Assembly (NCBI GenBank): GCA_036785705.1
Contig: JAWUZG010000015.1
Location: forward strand, 1,178,001 to 1,242,000
From: Acanthornis magna
Lineage: Eukaryota; Chordata; Aves; Passeriformes; Acanthizidae
DNA: 64,000 nt
Direction: 5' to 3'
Below are positions 12,521 through 25,700 of the stretch, one piece after another. Position numbers and translations under genes: made by a program. Every line of letters starts with the position of its first letter. The stretch's first letter is position 1. The notes beneath the pieces are model-generated. The model worked only from the letters and a program-made list of their open reading frames with translations, was not told where the DNA came from and searched no databases.

Positions 12521-13017
12521 CCCCAGCTCTGGGGTCCTGAGCACAGGAAGGACCTGGAGCTGTTGCAGTGAGAGCAGAGGAGGCCCTGGAGATGCTGCAA
12601 GGGCTGGAGTCCCTCTGCTCTGAGGACAGGCTGAGAGAGTTGGGGTTGCTCAGCCGGGAGAAGAGAAGGCTCCAGGGAGACCTCAGAGCCCCTGCCAGTG
12701 CCTAAAGGGCTCCAGGAGAGCTGGAGAGGGACTGGGGACAAGGGATGGAGGGACAGGACACAGGGAATTGTTCCCACTGCCAGAGGGCAGGGATGGATGG
12801 GATATTGGGAAGGAATCGTTCCCTGTGAGGGTGGGCAGGCCCTGGCACAGGTGCCCAGAAAAGCTGTGGCTGCCCCTGGATCCCTGGAAGTGTCCAAGGC
12901 CAGGTTGGATGGGGCTTGGAGAAACCTGGGATAGTGGGAGATGTCCCTGCCATGGCAGGGGTGGCACTGGATGAGTTTCAAGGTCCCTCCAACCCAAACC
13001 TCTATAGGGTTCTATGA
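12521..13017 (+). repeat. Longest CR1 LINE 3' copy in the window (subfamily A), plus
   Basis: It starts within the CR1 region 'ggtcctgagcacaggaagga', passes 'gacaggctgagagagttggg' and 'gaagagaaggctccaggg', and ends 'aacccaaacctctatagg'. At about 500 bases it is a useful reference for the truncated copies. Confidence 0.95.
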
Positions 13018-14937
13018 CCCCCTCGTGCTGTCAGGCCTGGCTTTTCAAAAACACCTGGGGAATGCAGGTGATCCAACACCCCTGGAATTCATGGGGATGC
13101 ACAGGAGACACAGGTCAGGAAGAGACTTGGGCTCCACTGAAAGTCTGACTGTTCAATATCTAACTGTTAACACTGAAACCACGCTCAACATGGTTTATTA
13201 AGTACAATCTTACCTCCATATTGCACTTTTCCAGCTGCCCTGTGCTGCCCTGGCCCCACCTGCAGAGTCACATCTGCACTGAGAATGTCACAACTTCCCC
13301 AGGATCACACAGGACATGCCACCAGCTCAGCATCCCTCACCCACCTGTGTCCTGCTGGCTCTGTGGCCCCTCCTCTCAAAAACAAACTTTCCATAACAAG
13401 TTTCCATGAGACACTTTATGCCCAGCCAGGTTTCCCAACCCATCTATTCACTGGGCACAAAGTCCCTTCTACAGAAACCCAACCCTGCAGGTCAAGCCTG
13501 CCTTCCTTCCTGGGATGTATAGGCAAGGAGGAGTGACAATCACGGACATATGGCTATTCCCTGTCCAACAAACCCCAAACGAAATAAAATCCAAACCCTA
13601 CGGTGTTTTTGTGGGGGTATGCATTTCATTTAGTTTAAAGATGAAGCACAGGGACACTGAAAATACTAAAATCCACAGAACTGCTCCTCTCTTTTCTCAT
13701 TTAAATTCCATACTACTGGCCACATTCAAGTCATAGGATTCCAGCTGCGGTTTGGAGCTGCTTGGCACCAGGATCCACCTTTGCATGTGGAACCTGGAAG
13801 GCTTTTCTCTCTCACTCTACAAAATAACTTTTAATCTTTATAAAGTACAGTGCCAAAACTGGACAAAAATCCAAATGCATCCTCTCTTCTTCCACGCTGG
13901 GCTGCTCCATAAATTAAGCAGGGTCAGAGAGCAGAGGCAGGGAATTGGTGGCACTGCTGTGCCTGGAAAAGCACCTGGAGACAGTCGTGGAGCCCAGGGC
14001 TTGCAGGAGCAGGACAGAGCAGGCAAAGGCTTCCCATCTCCTCTGGCTGCTGCACCACATCTCCTCTGCGACCCACAGAGCTTCACAGAGACCCCACCAG
14101 CTTCACAACACCTGGAAATTTTCTTTATTTCTTCCCATTCATAGGAAAGATGCTTTCCACCTCACCTCTCTCATAGGAAAAATGCTGCTAAATTTGCCCT
14201 GAGCCCTAAGGATCATCCAATATTCCACCTCCTTGCACCCACACTATGGCTGTAATGCCTCCTTAAAATCTGCAGCAGAATAGAGGATTCCTGGGGATTT
14301 TTGTGCCAGTGTAGCTCCAGCTCCCTGTGACCCTGGCCTGTCTCATCAGCACACAGAGAGGCTGAGGCAGTGCCCAGCACATCTGTGCCCTCCTCACTCA
14401 GCTCAGCAGGCTCCAGTGGGCATTTCTCCACCAGGCCAGAAATCAGCTGGTGCAGATGAGCAATTCCCTCACCCCAGGAGCCTGCAGGCCCCCTAGGACA
14501 CTGGGAAAAGGCTCCAGTGGGGCTCAGGCTGATCAGTAGCAGGTAAGAGGGCAATGGTGAACCACGGAGGAGCTGGCACCCACCAAGTGACAGACCCTGG
14601 TATGGGCAGTGCCACCTCCCTGGCTGCAGATGGAGGTGCCCACTGCAGAGCAAGGACAGAAACAGAAGCTCTGGGGGGCAGAGGGGGCTGGCAGGGGGCA
14701 GGGAGGGAGCTGAGCGTGCAGGGGCAGCAGAAGCAGAGCACACAGGCTCACTGCAGCATCCCATGGTCACTGCTGCCCTGAGCAGCCTCTACAGCTGTCC
14801 CTCCCCAAGGGCACAGGGAGCTGGGCTGGGGGGCTTGGGCCCACTGACCCACCCTGGTCCGAGAGGACAGCTCTGAGTGCACAGGGGAAGTGAAAGAGAC
14901 TTTCTTTTCCCTTTATCCTTCTTCAGCACTTTCCTGA
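13018..14937. other. Non-coding stretch, no gene proven
   Basis: A minus-strand AATAAA lies near 13194-13199, followed to the right by AT-rich sequence that could be a minus-strand 3' untranslated region. I see no coding frame to support that. Confidence 0.45.
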
Positions 14938-15240
14938 GGGGCAGTGGAGAGACAGCTCTGATCTCTGCCCTCTGTGACAGGGACAGGACCCAGGGAACAG
15001 CTGGAGCTGTGTCAGGGGAGGGTCAGGCTGGAGATCAGGAAAGGTTCTTCCCCCAGAGGGGACTGGGCACTGCCCAGGCTCCCCAGGGAATGGGCACAGC
15101 CTGAGGCTGCCAGAGCTCCAGGAGCATTTGGACAGAGCTCTCAGGGATGCCCAGGGTGGGATTGTTGGGGTGTCTGTGCAGGGCCAGGAGCTGGGCTGGA
15201 TGATCCTGGGGGTCCCTCCCAGCTCAGGATATTCTGTGTT
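14938..15240 (+). repeat. CR1 LINE 3' region (subfamily B), plus
   Basis: A second subfamily. Key pieces are 'gatctctgccctctgtgaca', 'ggaaaggttcttcccccaga', 'ccagagctccaggagcattt', 'gggccaggagctgggctgga' and the terminal 'gatattctgtg'. Confidence 0.92.
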
Positions 15241-16841
15241 TCTCAGAGCACAGGCTGAGATCCCAGCTCCCAAACCACAGGCTCTTCCTCCTCTCCCAGC
15301 TCAGTGCTGGTGCCAAGCAGAGCATCCCTGCGAGGCCCTGGAGCTGCTGCCCTTCATCTCCCCCAAACTCCACAGCCTCAGCTGCCTCACTCCCAGGCAG
15401 CCAGGATCCAGCTCCTAAATCTACAGTCTCCCAATTCTTGTCTTTAAACAGCTTTAAAAGCAGTTCAGCACTTCAGATCACCTCAATGCAACCATCAGGG
15501 GGTCAGAGCAAGGCAGGAGTGGCATCCAGGAACACACAGCCAGGAGTGCCATCCCTCCCTCCCCAGGCTGCTGGGATGGGGCATCCACCTGGGGATCCCT
15601 CCCCAAACCCTCTCATGTTACCAAGTGCTGAAGGAATCCAATTCACACCTTGCCTCCAGTTTCAATCCAACCCAGACACGCAGCTCCATCCCTGCACACA
15701 GAGTAGGGAAGAAACAAAGCCTGTGGCTCCAGCAGTGAAGGACAGATTCCTGCCAGCTGACTCCATGGGGTGGGTGCAGCACTGGAGGGAAGGGTTTGGA
15801 GCCATGGGCCCAACAAGGGCTGAAGAAGACACTGGAAAGAATCAGTGTGCACATGGCTCAGGTGAGATCCAGCTGCAGCACCTGGGACATTGCAGCTGTG
15901 GGGCCTCTGAGCAAGAGACTGCACCTGAAATTCCATGAGGAGTTGGGGATTCCACCTACACGGACTGGTCCTTGCAAATGTGAAGCCCTCTGCAGAATCA
16001 GAACCCCTAAGCAATGATGGCTTCTTTTCACTGCTTTTTTCTAGGATGAAAAATCTGGAATAGCTCAAGATGGTATTTGGGGCAGCCCTGTGCTCATCCC
16101 ATTCCCAAGCTGGGGAGGGTCCAGTCTGAGTTAATATCTGCTGAGAATGGCAGGATCCCAACCTCTGAGCAAACAGCCTCCCAGATTTTTTATTTCAGAT
16201 GGTCACCAACACTTTGCCTTTCATGAAAGAGCAGGTTTGATGCAGCCACTCCTCAGCCACAGGCAGCTCTAGGTACAACGCCAGCACTCACTGTGCTCCC
16301 AAAGTCCTTGCCCAGCATCCAGCTGCTTTTCCACAGTCCAGAGCTGGGCTGTGCCCTCAAAACACACGGAATTAATTGGGGTTTTGAATTAGTGAGGTCA
16401 GTGCCAATTAGCTCAATTTGACCCAGCTGCTTTACGCAACGTTTTTCTAATATATTGGAGCTTGTTATCACACAGGTTCATCTTGGTGCCAGGTAAAAAA
16501 TGAGCTGTCAGAGCAGCTGTGACCCTTTGGGAATAATTTTTTTCCTTTCTGGGGGTGACAACAGGAGAGAGCAGCCTGGAGTTTGCAGCCCAGCACTCTG
16601 GAGCTGCTCCAGCCAGGAACAGCCTCTGTGTGCCACTGCTTGTTGAGGAAAAGAATGCCCAGAACCCCACACCTCCTCCCATCCCACCTGCTCAGGACAT
16701 AAAGTTTAATAATTCTGCACACTGAGACCCTGACCTGAGCAGGGGCAGCCACAGAGGTGCCCAGGTACCACAGGAACTCCAGCAACAGATCTGGAATTAA
16801 CCATAATTCATTTTCTGGACACATTTAATCTGCAGAAAGAA
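15241..16841. other. Non-coding stretch, no gene seen
   Basis: Ordinary non-repetitive sequence. Open frames are unconvincing. Confidence 0.55.
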
Positions 16842-16952
16842 AGGCCAGGTTGGACAGAGCTTGGAACAACCTGGGACAGTGGAAGGTGTCCCTGCCTATG
16901 GAACAAGATGAGCTTTAAGATCTTCAAACCCAAACCATTCTGGGATTCTGTG
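16842..16952 (+). repeat. Short CR1 LINE 3' end (subfamily A), plus
   Basis: It keeps 'ggccaggttggacagagctt' and ends 'cccaaaccattctgggattc'. Part of the hairpin is deleted. Confidence 0.85.
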
Positions 16953-17690
16953 AAAGAAATAAACCTGCTCTGTCCCTTTTCACTGGAAGAATGAATCATG
17001 CAGAGCAGAGAAAGCCCAAGCCACAGCACACGTGTGCAGCAACCTCAGCACCTGCAGTTTTACGAAAATGAAAAAATCCTCCACAAAACTTTCCATTTTC
17101 CTGAAAGCAAATGAACAATTAGAGCTTTTTTTTTCCTAATGAGAAATGTGAAAGCAAAAAAAAGGTTTGATTTTTTTTTAAACCAGATTTCAAAGCATCA
17201 AAATAAGCAGCAAAATAACCCTCATTTTACATGTCATTTTATTGACATCCCCAGCTACGTTAATGGCACTGCAACCCCCCCTCAGTGAAGTGGAAAACAC
17301 CACATCCTCCACATTTGTTTTTATTCTGTGAGCGCTACTTTCAGTCTGTCGGATGTTCTTGTCAAGGTGTCACAGACTGAAGCATTTAGGATTTCTTACA
17401 GCCAAATTCCCAGCTGCAGGAGCTCTCCCCAGGCAGCAGTGGGGGGTGCTCCTCACACCTGGCAGCAGCAGCAGCAGCTCAGGGCACTGCTCTGGGGGAG
17501 ATGCCCTCAAAGGGACCCAGGAGAGGGCACTAAAAAGGTTCCTCTCTCTGTGAGAGGCCACCCAGCCCTGAATTCCTCACTGCCGGTCCAGTTTGGTTTG
17601 ATCATGACTGGGACACCCCAAGCTGGATCCTAACGAGGAGGAGTCACAGCCAAAAGATCACGGAGTGATTTCTGCTGGAAAACAGCTCCC
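16953..17690. other. Non-coding, partly A/T low complexity
   Basis: Runs of T and A between about 17128 and 17180, otherwise unique sequence. A short CAG run (about 17463-17476) sits near 17.47 kb. Confidence 0.55.
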
Positions 17691-18001
17691 AGATCATGGG
17701 GTTCAACCATTCCCCAGCACCGCCAGGGCCACACTAAAGCATGGCACCAAGTGCCACATCTAGATGGATTTTAAATCCCTCCAAGGATGGTGACTGCCCT
17801 GGACAGCCCATTCCAATGCTTGACAACCCTTTCAGGGAAGAAATTTTCCCTAATATCCAATCTAAACCTCCCCTGGTACAGCTTGAGGGCATCTCCTCTC
17901 ATCCTGCCACTCATTCCCTCGGAGCAGGAATTCCCTCACCCTCCTGTCACAGGGAGTTGTGGAGAACCACAGAGCCCCATGAGGTGTCCCATCCCTTTTT
18001 C
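17691..18001 (-). repeat. CR1 LINE 3' region (subfamily C), minus
   Basis: It contains 'aggatggtgactgccctgga', 'ccaatgcttgacaacccttt' and 'cctaatatccaatctaaacc'. The terminal octamer end is degraded. Confidence 0.9.
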
Positions 18002-18215
18002 TGGCAACTGGGAGCAGTGCTAAGCCCTAATCCCAGCGTTTGGGGCTGGAGATCCCCTCTTAGGGCTTCCCACATCACCCCAGGACTGCAAACATCCTGT
18101 GTTCCCCCAGTGACTGCACTGGGGAAACACCAGCTCCCCACATCACCAGCACCCACCACACGGAAAATAATGGGGGTGTTCCCTCTCCATGTGCCCACAG
18201 CAGTCAGGGGGGAAC

Positions 18216-18320
18216 TCTGGAAGTGTCCAAGGCCAGGCTGGATGGGCTTGGAGCACCCTGGGATAGTGGAAGTTGTGATGAAATGAGCTTTACACCCCCT
18301 TCAATCCAAACTAGTCTAAG
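18216..18320 (+). repeat. Short CR1 LINE 3' end (subfamily A), plus
   Basis: It contains 'ctggaagtgtccaaggccag' and a decayed end 'caatccaaactagtc'. The palindromic hairpin is missing. Confidence 0.8.
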
Positions 18321-19209
18321 GTACAGCTCCTGCAGGGCTGAGATGGCTTTTCCCCCTCTCACTAAATATAAAGATAAGATAGATTAAAATAAATGCACTC
18401 CTTGAATAAGCAATTGAGAAGTGTTACAGAATCAACCATGAACCCCTCCTGCCTAACTTGGATTGAAATAATGGATTTTTTTTATTCATCTTTCCCTGAC
18501 ATTCCCTTATTATCACCACCAAGCCTAATGAATGCAATTAAAGCTAAAAGTCTCTTAATTTCTTCCCTTTGTGAACAGGTTCCATTTATTTCATTTTTTT
18601 TGAAGCCCTGGAAGAGAGCAGCAGCTGAAGTCACAACTCACACAAACAGAATTAGATACACAAGAACAAAACCCCAGCCCGAGTAGCTGCTCCTCCAGGA
18701 TTCTCAAACACACAGCCTCAGAGATTGGGGAAATGGAGGGGGTTTGAGCACAAAGCTACAAAAATAAAAGTTAAATGTTGTGTTGGGCCAAGAAGAAAGC
18801 AAATGCACCAAGGAATAGCTCTTTCTGCCTCTATTAGTTTCAGCAGGCTCTGGTGCTTCCCACAAGCCACTAATGCAGCCTAATTGGGAGGGGAGGGACG
18901 GAGCTCAGCAGCTGCTTAGCAAACTTCATCATTTATTATTTTTCATGAGGTCCCCGTTTGCCCTGCTGCCTTGGATTGGCTGTGCCTCTGTGTATTTTGC
19001 TGTCCTGCGCTCGCTTTCCTCCCCCTCTTCCTCCTCCTCATCTCTGTTTGTTTTATCTGTTTGTTTTATCACAACCCCCAGGGCTGGCTACTGAGAAAGA
19101 GCCTTCACAAGCCCATCACAGTCTGGCAGCAGCAAATTCCCTGCTGTGCCCTGAGTGAAGCAGCAGGACAGCACATCCCTGCATCCCATGGAGCTCATCC
19201 ATGGCCAGG
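18321..19209. other. Non-coding stretch, AT-rich in its first half
   Basis: 18.36-18.66 kb is AT-rich. 19,010-19,070 is pyrimidine-rich. No gene recognised. Confidence 0.5.
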
Positions 19210-19433
19210 GGATGCCTGGGATGAGATACTGGGAGGGAATTCTTCCCTGAGAAGCCCTGGCACAGGTGCCCAGAGAAGCTGTGGCTGCCCCTGGATCCCT
19301 GGCAGTGTCCAAGGCCAGGCTGGACAGGGCTTGGAGCAGCCTGGGATAGTGGGAGGTGTCCCTGCCCATGGCAGGGGTGGATGGGATGGGCTTTAAGGTC
19401 CATTCCAACCCAAAGCAGTCTGGGATTCCATGA
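19210..19433 (+). repeat. CR1 LINE 3' end (subfamily A), plus
   Basis: 'ctggcacaggtgcccagaga' through 'aacccaaagcagtctgggat', then 'tccatgacc', a remnant of the terminal octamer. Confidence 0.93.
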
Positions 19434-19610
19434 CCATCAGGGCCAAAGGCCCTGCTTTTACCAGACACACACAAGGCTATGGTGGCTTTTGGTGATCAGG
19501 ATGAGTCCAAACCACCTCATGTGGTAGAAGAGCCTCAAGAATTTTATCCCAGGTTTCACCACAGGCTGTGGAACAGATGGGCAAAGATTCTAGAGATTCT
19601 CCCTAGCAAG

Positions 19611-19860
19611 AATCAGAGAATCATGGAATATCCTGATCTGGGAGGGACCCACAGGGATCATTCAGCCCAGCTCCTGGCCCTGCACAGACACCCCAACAAT
19701 CCCACCCTGGGCATCCCTGAGAGCTCTGTCCAAATGCTCCTGGAGCTGTGGCAGCCTCGGGGCTGTGCCCATTCCCTGGGGAGCCTGGGCAGTGCCCAGC
19801 ACCCTCTGGGGGAAGAACCTTTCCTGATCTCCAACCTAAACCCCCCTGACACAGCTCAGG
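19611..19860 (-). repeat. CR1 LINE 3' region (subfamily B), minus
   Basis: It starts 'aatcagagaatcatggaata', then 'cagcccagctcctggccctg' and 'ctccaacctaaacccccctg'. It is the antisense of the subfamily-B copy at 14.9 kb. Confidence 0.92.
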
Positions 19861-19886
19861 GATGTAGGGACACAAACCCCACACCT

Positions 19887-19927
19887 ATCCATCCATCCCT
19901 CCCTCCATCCATCCCTCCATCCACCCC
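19887..19927. repeat. (CATC/CCTC)n tetranucleotide microsatellite
   Basis: Imperfect repeat of atcc/ctcc units directly after the CR1 copy, about 10 units. Confidence 0.85.
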
Positions 19928-22063
19928 ACCCCTCTCCCACAGGAAGCTGACATTGGTGATCTCCTAATTAAGCTCTAAGAAGTCCCAGGCTCCATCCAAG
20001 CCCCTCCCTGGGTGGGTTCCAGCCTCCCCCAGGCCTGAGGACACGGCTCAGGAATTACACACTTCATCCTCTGTCGTTTGCTCCCCCGGAGGAAGCAAGG
20101 CTCCAAATTGAATTATCACAAAGAAATCAATTCCAGATCAAACCTCTGTGAAATTATAATTGCTTTAATGATCTGCAGGCTGGAATAGACAGGGCCCAGG
20201 GAAAGCATCATACACTTTCCCTCTTCAGTTCATAAGGCTCCTGTAGGAATCAGCCTTTGTTCACAGGGAGCATTAGTGTTTTCTAATTATGTATTAATTT
20301 AATCTACTATTAATTTTCAATTATTGTTATTACACAGGAACTTCCTTTTTCCCAAATGTGACTGCTGTGTATGATACTGAATTCCAAGCAGCTCTGGGGT
20401 GAGCTGACAGGCAGCTGCTTAGCCTTTAAAAAAGGAAAAAAAACCCTTCAATAACCAATTTTGATGAAGACATTCCGACCAAACAATAGTATATTAAAAA
20501 AAAAGACACACGCAAACCTTTCTGACTCATCTGAAAATGAGCAGTATTTTACCAGCAGTCTGTTTAGCCTAAAGGCTTAAATCACTTAGGTATGGTGTGT
20601 CTGTGGAGATTTTCATTAGAATTGACATTTTGACAACTGCAAAAAAACTCTCCAACAACCCCACTCACAACATGACGGGTAGTTTAAAAATAATTATCAA
20701 CCACAGGACAAAGGCACCCAGGGAAATGAAGTTTCACTAAGCCCTCTTCTCCCTAAAGATGTGGGTGAATATGATATTTAGAAAATAATCAACCACCCTT
20801 CCTTAATTAATTGCAGATGCAAAAATAGCTCTGGATTTTCAGCATTACACACGAGCAGGAGGGACAGGCCTGTGAGCAGAGCTGGCCTGGATGGGCAGCA
20901 GAAGTGTCTGTGAGTATGGGGGGATTTAATTCTTGAATTTCACATTCCAGAGACTCTGATGGTCAGAAAGCTGCTGGCACTGAGGGTGAGCCCTCTTCAC
21001 TATGGAAAACATCCAAGATGCCCAGGGGAAGAGGCAGCTCCTGAAAAACACAGCACATGTCAGCCCTGACTGCTTTGGTGTGTCCTGCCTTTTCCAGGGA
21101 TGCTGTGGGATGAGAGGGAATGCAGGATGTCTGCTCATGGACTCGGGGCTGTCTGCACTGCCTTGGCAGAAGAGCCTCGAATTTTCCATAAAGAGCTAGA
21201 ATCCCATCCAGAAGCAGTAAACGAGGGAGAGGCTTCCCAAAGGCTTCAATAGCTTTGGATCAGAGGGACTCACACACACTTGCAGTGCATGCAAAACAAG
21301 GAATTAACTAATCCTGTGAAATCAAGGCTTAGAAAGTGTCTGTGGCTCTGCTGGTCCAAGAGCAGTGGGATGAATCCATTGGAGCACAGCCCAGGGAGCA
21401 CCAGAGCCCAAAGAGAGCTGCTGCAGCAGCAGCATGGATCCTGCACAATCCCCAGGAATCAATCCCCTGCTCAGGGCCCCACAGCCCGGCCTGGGCTGTC
21501 CTCCTGGGCACATGCCCTCTGTGAGCCCCTGTGCCCTCCCTGAGCTGGGGCAGCCTCCTGCAACCCCTGGGGTGACAAAACCCCACAGACCTGGGGCACA
21601 GGGAGCACCCCAAAGGCTGTGTGCAGCTCCCTGCAATGCACAGCCTAATGTGCTCCAAAGGGAAACCTTTGGACAAGGCTGCAGAACAGAAAGAATACAA
21701 GAAACCTCTTTTGCAAGAATAATAAAATATAAAGGCTACTTTTTGAGGTCAAGAAGGTTTCTTTTGAGCTGTGTGCTCCAGGTGTGCTGTCTGCCAATAT
21801 TCCTGTGCTGTGAATGGCACATTTTTCACAGAGTTCCATTCTTCTATTATTGTATATCGAAACAGTTGTAGTGAAACCAGAATTACTCCCAATTCATACC
21901 AGAACATCAACAAGCCAAGTTCAGCTCATCAGCTGCAGAACTGTTCTGGCATGGAAAAGCTGCACAGTGAATAAAATCTTCCTGCTCCATGGGAATACCT
22001 TGTTCTGTGGAACATCCCTGGCACCTCCCAGAAGATGTCACAATAAAGATCAAGAACTTTGTA
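19928..22063. promoter_or_regulatory. Non-coding; AT-rich candidate regulatory block at 20,100-20,345
   Basis: Bases 20,270-20,340 have several ATTA/TAAT cores in a row (ctaattatgtattaattt, ctattaattttcaattattg), the core bound by homeodomain proteins. No repeat family explains it. The remainder, to 22,063, has no gene that I can see. Function is inference. Confidence 0.3.
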
Positions 22064-22393
22064 CCTTCCAGTGTCTAAAGTGCCTCCAAGAGAGCTGGAA
22101 ATGGACTTTGGACAAGGGATGGAGGGACAGAACACAGGGAATGGCTTCAAACTGCCAGAGGGCAGGGAGAGATGGGATATTGGGAAGGAATTCCTCCCTG
22201 TGAGGGTGGGCAGGCCCTGGCACAGGTGCCCAGGGAAGCTGTGGCTGCCCCTGGATCCCTGGAAGTGTCCAAGGCCAGGCTGGACAGGGCTTGGAGCAGC
22301 CTGGGACAGTGGGAGGTGTCCCTGCCCATGGCAGGGGTGGCACTGGATGGGCTTTAAAGTCCCTTCCAAGGCAGACCATCCCGGGATTCTCAC
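22064..22393 (+). repeat. CR1 LINE 3' region (subfamily A), plus
   Basis: It runs from 'ccttccagtgtctaaagtgc' through 'gatgggatattgggaaggaa' to the hairpin and ends 'gaccatcccgggattctc'. It is very close to the copies at 12.7, 31.7 and 52.2 kb. Confidence 0.95.
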
Positions 22394-22683
22394 AGCACAG
22401 TGGAATCAAACTGGAAGTAGGGATATGAGAGTGCCCATAAAGTGTGAAAATACTTCCCTTACTGGTCCTACAGAGACAAGGCTGAGGATGCAACACCCCA
22501 GAGCTCCTCAAACTCTAGTTATGACTTTTTTTAATATCCACCATAATCATTCTCCTGTGCTGCCTTTCCAAGTTCATTGCTTGAACAGTGAATGAGTACA
22601 CAGGAATTAAAAACACAGCAGGGGAGCCATAAGGAACATCAAGGATTTCACTGGCTTCTGGGGCCTAAACCAGGATATAATAA

Positions 22684-22769
22684 TTTAAAAAAACCAAACA
22701 AAAAAGCCCTACAAACAAAGAAGAAAACCACACAAACATACGAAAAAAAGAAACAACCAAACCAAACCT
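22684..22769. repeat. A/C-rich low-complexity patch
   Basis: Almost only A and C (aaaaccaaac, cacaaacata, accaaaccaaac) with no fixed period. Confidence 0.85.
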
Positions 22770-25700
22770 AAACTCCCATGCTTTCAACAGATGCAAAGGC
22801 GCAGCACAGCACTTTAAAGAGGCCAGCAGGAACCTGGAATTGCAGCACAAGTCTTTCCAAACATGCACTACAAGTTCACCAGCTCCCACCACCTTCCAAA
22901 ATTTGTCAGTGTTTATTACTGTGTTCCTGACACTTGGGGCTCCCGAGGTCAAGCAACATGAAAATCCTGAGGTTTTTGAGGTTTTTTTCCCCTAAGCCTG
23001 CTGCTGGCCATCCTGCTGAAATAGCTGCAAGAATAAATCTTGCAGAATAAATCTTGAAAACAACATCCCTGGAGGAATCCAGGCAGCCAAAGGTAGAGAG
23101 GAAAGAAAAGTGCAACACTAGAATTTGAAATCATGAGACCATTCATTTGGGGATATTTACTTCAGGACAGAAAAGGGTAACAAAAACCCACCATGAATGT
23201 AAGGTGTATCTATGGAGAGCCAAAGTTTAATGAAAGATATTTTACTCAGGGCATATCACAAGTAGGAATAGGGTTTGATTCAACTTTTTGCTGGTTGTGC
23301 CTGATTATCACCTTGAAATAGCTGCAATTGCACCCCAGGGAAATGTGCAGCAGCGATGGGACAGCGCAGATGTGCAGAGCTCCTGCTGGCGTCTCACCCC
23401 TGAGCCCTCCCAGTCCCCCCATTCAGTCACCATGAAACCATCACATTTCTCCCCCAGAAAGGAGCACAAAAGGGAACTTCTCCCATTCCTGACCCCTTTC
23501 CAGGGGGACAGGGTGCCACCCACAGCCACCAGCACCAACAGCTCCAGCCTGGGCTGGGGGAGATCCTCACTGTCCCTGCAACACAGGGAAATGTCAACGT
23601 CGATCAAATTGCTTGGGCTGGCATGTTTTCTGCTTTCCTTTAAACCAAGTAACTCATGCTAATCTGCAGCTAAATCCCACCACCCCAAAGGCACTGCTGA
23701 CATCAGTCAGGAAATAATTCCCATTCCAAGGGACAAATCAGATCCCATTGACAAAATCCAGTGTCACATTTTTATTTAAAGGAGCCTCCTGCTGAACAGG
23801 CAGCAGACACCTTGTTTTGAGCATTATTTCAAGGATGGCCAGATCTGAGCTGCCCACAGAGGACCAGGCTGGTTTTGGCAGGGTCATGTATAAAACATGA
23901 CCCAGCACCGCAGCTTCTGCAGCACACAGCTTTGAAGAGTTATTGTTTATGGATGTGGGATTTGAACAAACTGGAGCGAGCAGGGGACGCAGGATTCCCA
24001 GCTCCCGTGGCATTCCCGGCTGATTTAAGATCAAAATAATCCGTGTGTGCACGGAGGCAAATCAAAGCACAGCCTCGGTGGCAGCACAAGGGGAGGCAGC
24101 ACTTCCCAGCTGGGCACCACAAAGCCCTACTTCTTTTTAACACCACAATTAGTGGGGACAACCTCCATGGATTGCTGAGTCCCTCAGGTACCTCCCGGAC
24201 TCTGACCAAGGTGGTTTGCTACTGAATCAGCAACAAGGCCCCATATGGAGAGGCTCCCCATGGAAAAGCTCTCTAGGCAGGCAGGTGGAGTCCAGCCCAA
24301 TTCCCCCCCAGCCTCACCCTGCCCTGGACAGCAGCAGCCAGACAGAAAATTACTGCAGAAGGTTAATCAATTCCTCTTCTAAAAGGGCTGGAGGCACCCA
24401 GGGTGGTGGTGGGGTCAGGGACAGAGCTTGGCAGACTTCTGACAGTCCCAGAACCTCTGTGGCCCTTGTTGCCCTTCCTGAGCTGTCACACTTGGTTGTC
24501 ACAAATTACTCCCAACAGCTCAGGCAGAGGAGGGATTTCATTCCAGTTCCAAGCAGGGAGAGAACACCCAGGCTGCTGGGAGAAGCAGCCTGGGCCTAGA
24601 AGCAAACCCAGCCCGAAATTCCAAGAACGCGGAGCTCCTGCCTCCAGCTGTCCTACAACCATCACTGCCCTGGCACCACAGGAGCAGCTGTGCCCAGTCC
24701 CTGGGCTGGGAGACCCTCTGCTTCCTGGGATCCTCGGGGCAGGACGGTGCCTCCCCCCAGCACAGCACTGGGACCAGTATGGAACTGGCCCTACACATGC
24801 TCCTCTGGAGCCACAGCAGGGCCCTGGAGACACCACCAGCACCAGAGCCAGGGAAAGGTGTCCCCAAAGTGTGCCTTCCAAACACCTGAGCTGTGGTGGA
24901 CTTGGCAACTGAGACCTTCAGGGCAAAGGTCTTTGCCAGGAGAAAGCCAACCCCAACAGCTGAAGAGTCAGCTCTTCACCAGCCACATAAAGCCATGGTC
25001 CCTGCTCCAAGGATAGAGGTCCTGCTGAATGCACACACCTCCCAAAATCCTCTTTGCCTCCCAACTTTCAGGAGCAAAACCTCCTCAGAGCGCTAAGCTC
25101 AGCCTTAGCCCATCTTCTCCCACCTGAGTTTACAGCAAATTAATAAAGGCCTTGATGAGCTGCTGGGAAGCTCAGCCAGGCTCACTCCCTGTGAGGCACA
25201 AACTCCCCCCAAACCTTTCTCAAAAGGACTTTCTGCCATGAAAATGTTTGAGATCCATTGTTTTGACCAAAACAGACCTTTCACTTCTGCTGCGAATACA
25301 GAGAATGGCACAGCATCCTTCCTCCCTCCCTTTTTTTATCTCTAAAAATAAGGCATTTACACCCTGGTTCTAAAATCAGCTCAGGAGAAAACTGCAAAAT
25401 ACTCGAATACCTCTGGTTGCTTCGTATCCTGAACAGCTGAGAGACCCCCAAAAGCTGAGGAGACTCCCCTTGTGAACTCACCAGAACCCAGAGCACAGCC
25501 AAGCCACCTCATGCTCTGCTCTCTGCCTCCACTTTAAACCCCCACTGTCCCCACTCCATCTTCTGCCCAAAACAAGTCTAGATTTCCTGGTAGGACTCCT
25601 GACTCACCAGCACATTTTCCTTTTAAAGGTCAAAACAAATGCATTGTGGCAATAGGGATTTCATTAGTTGCCTCTTAGTTTCAGTTCTCAGCAGGAGCTG

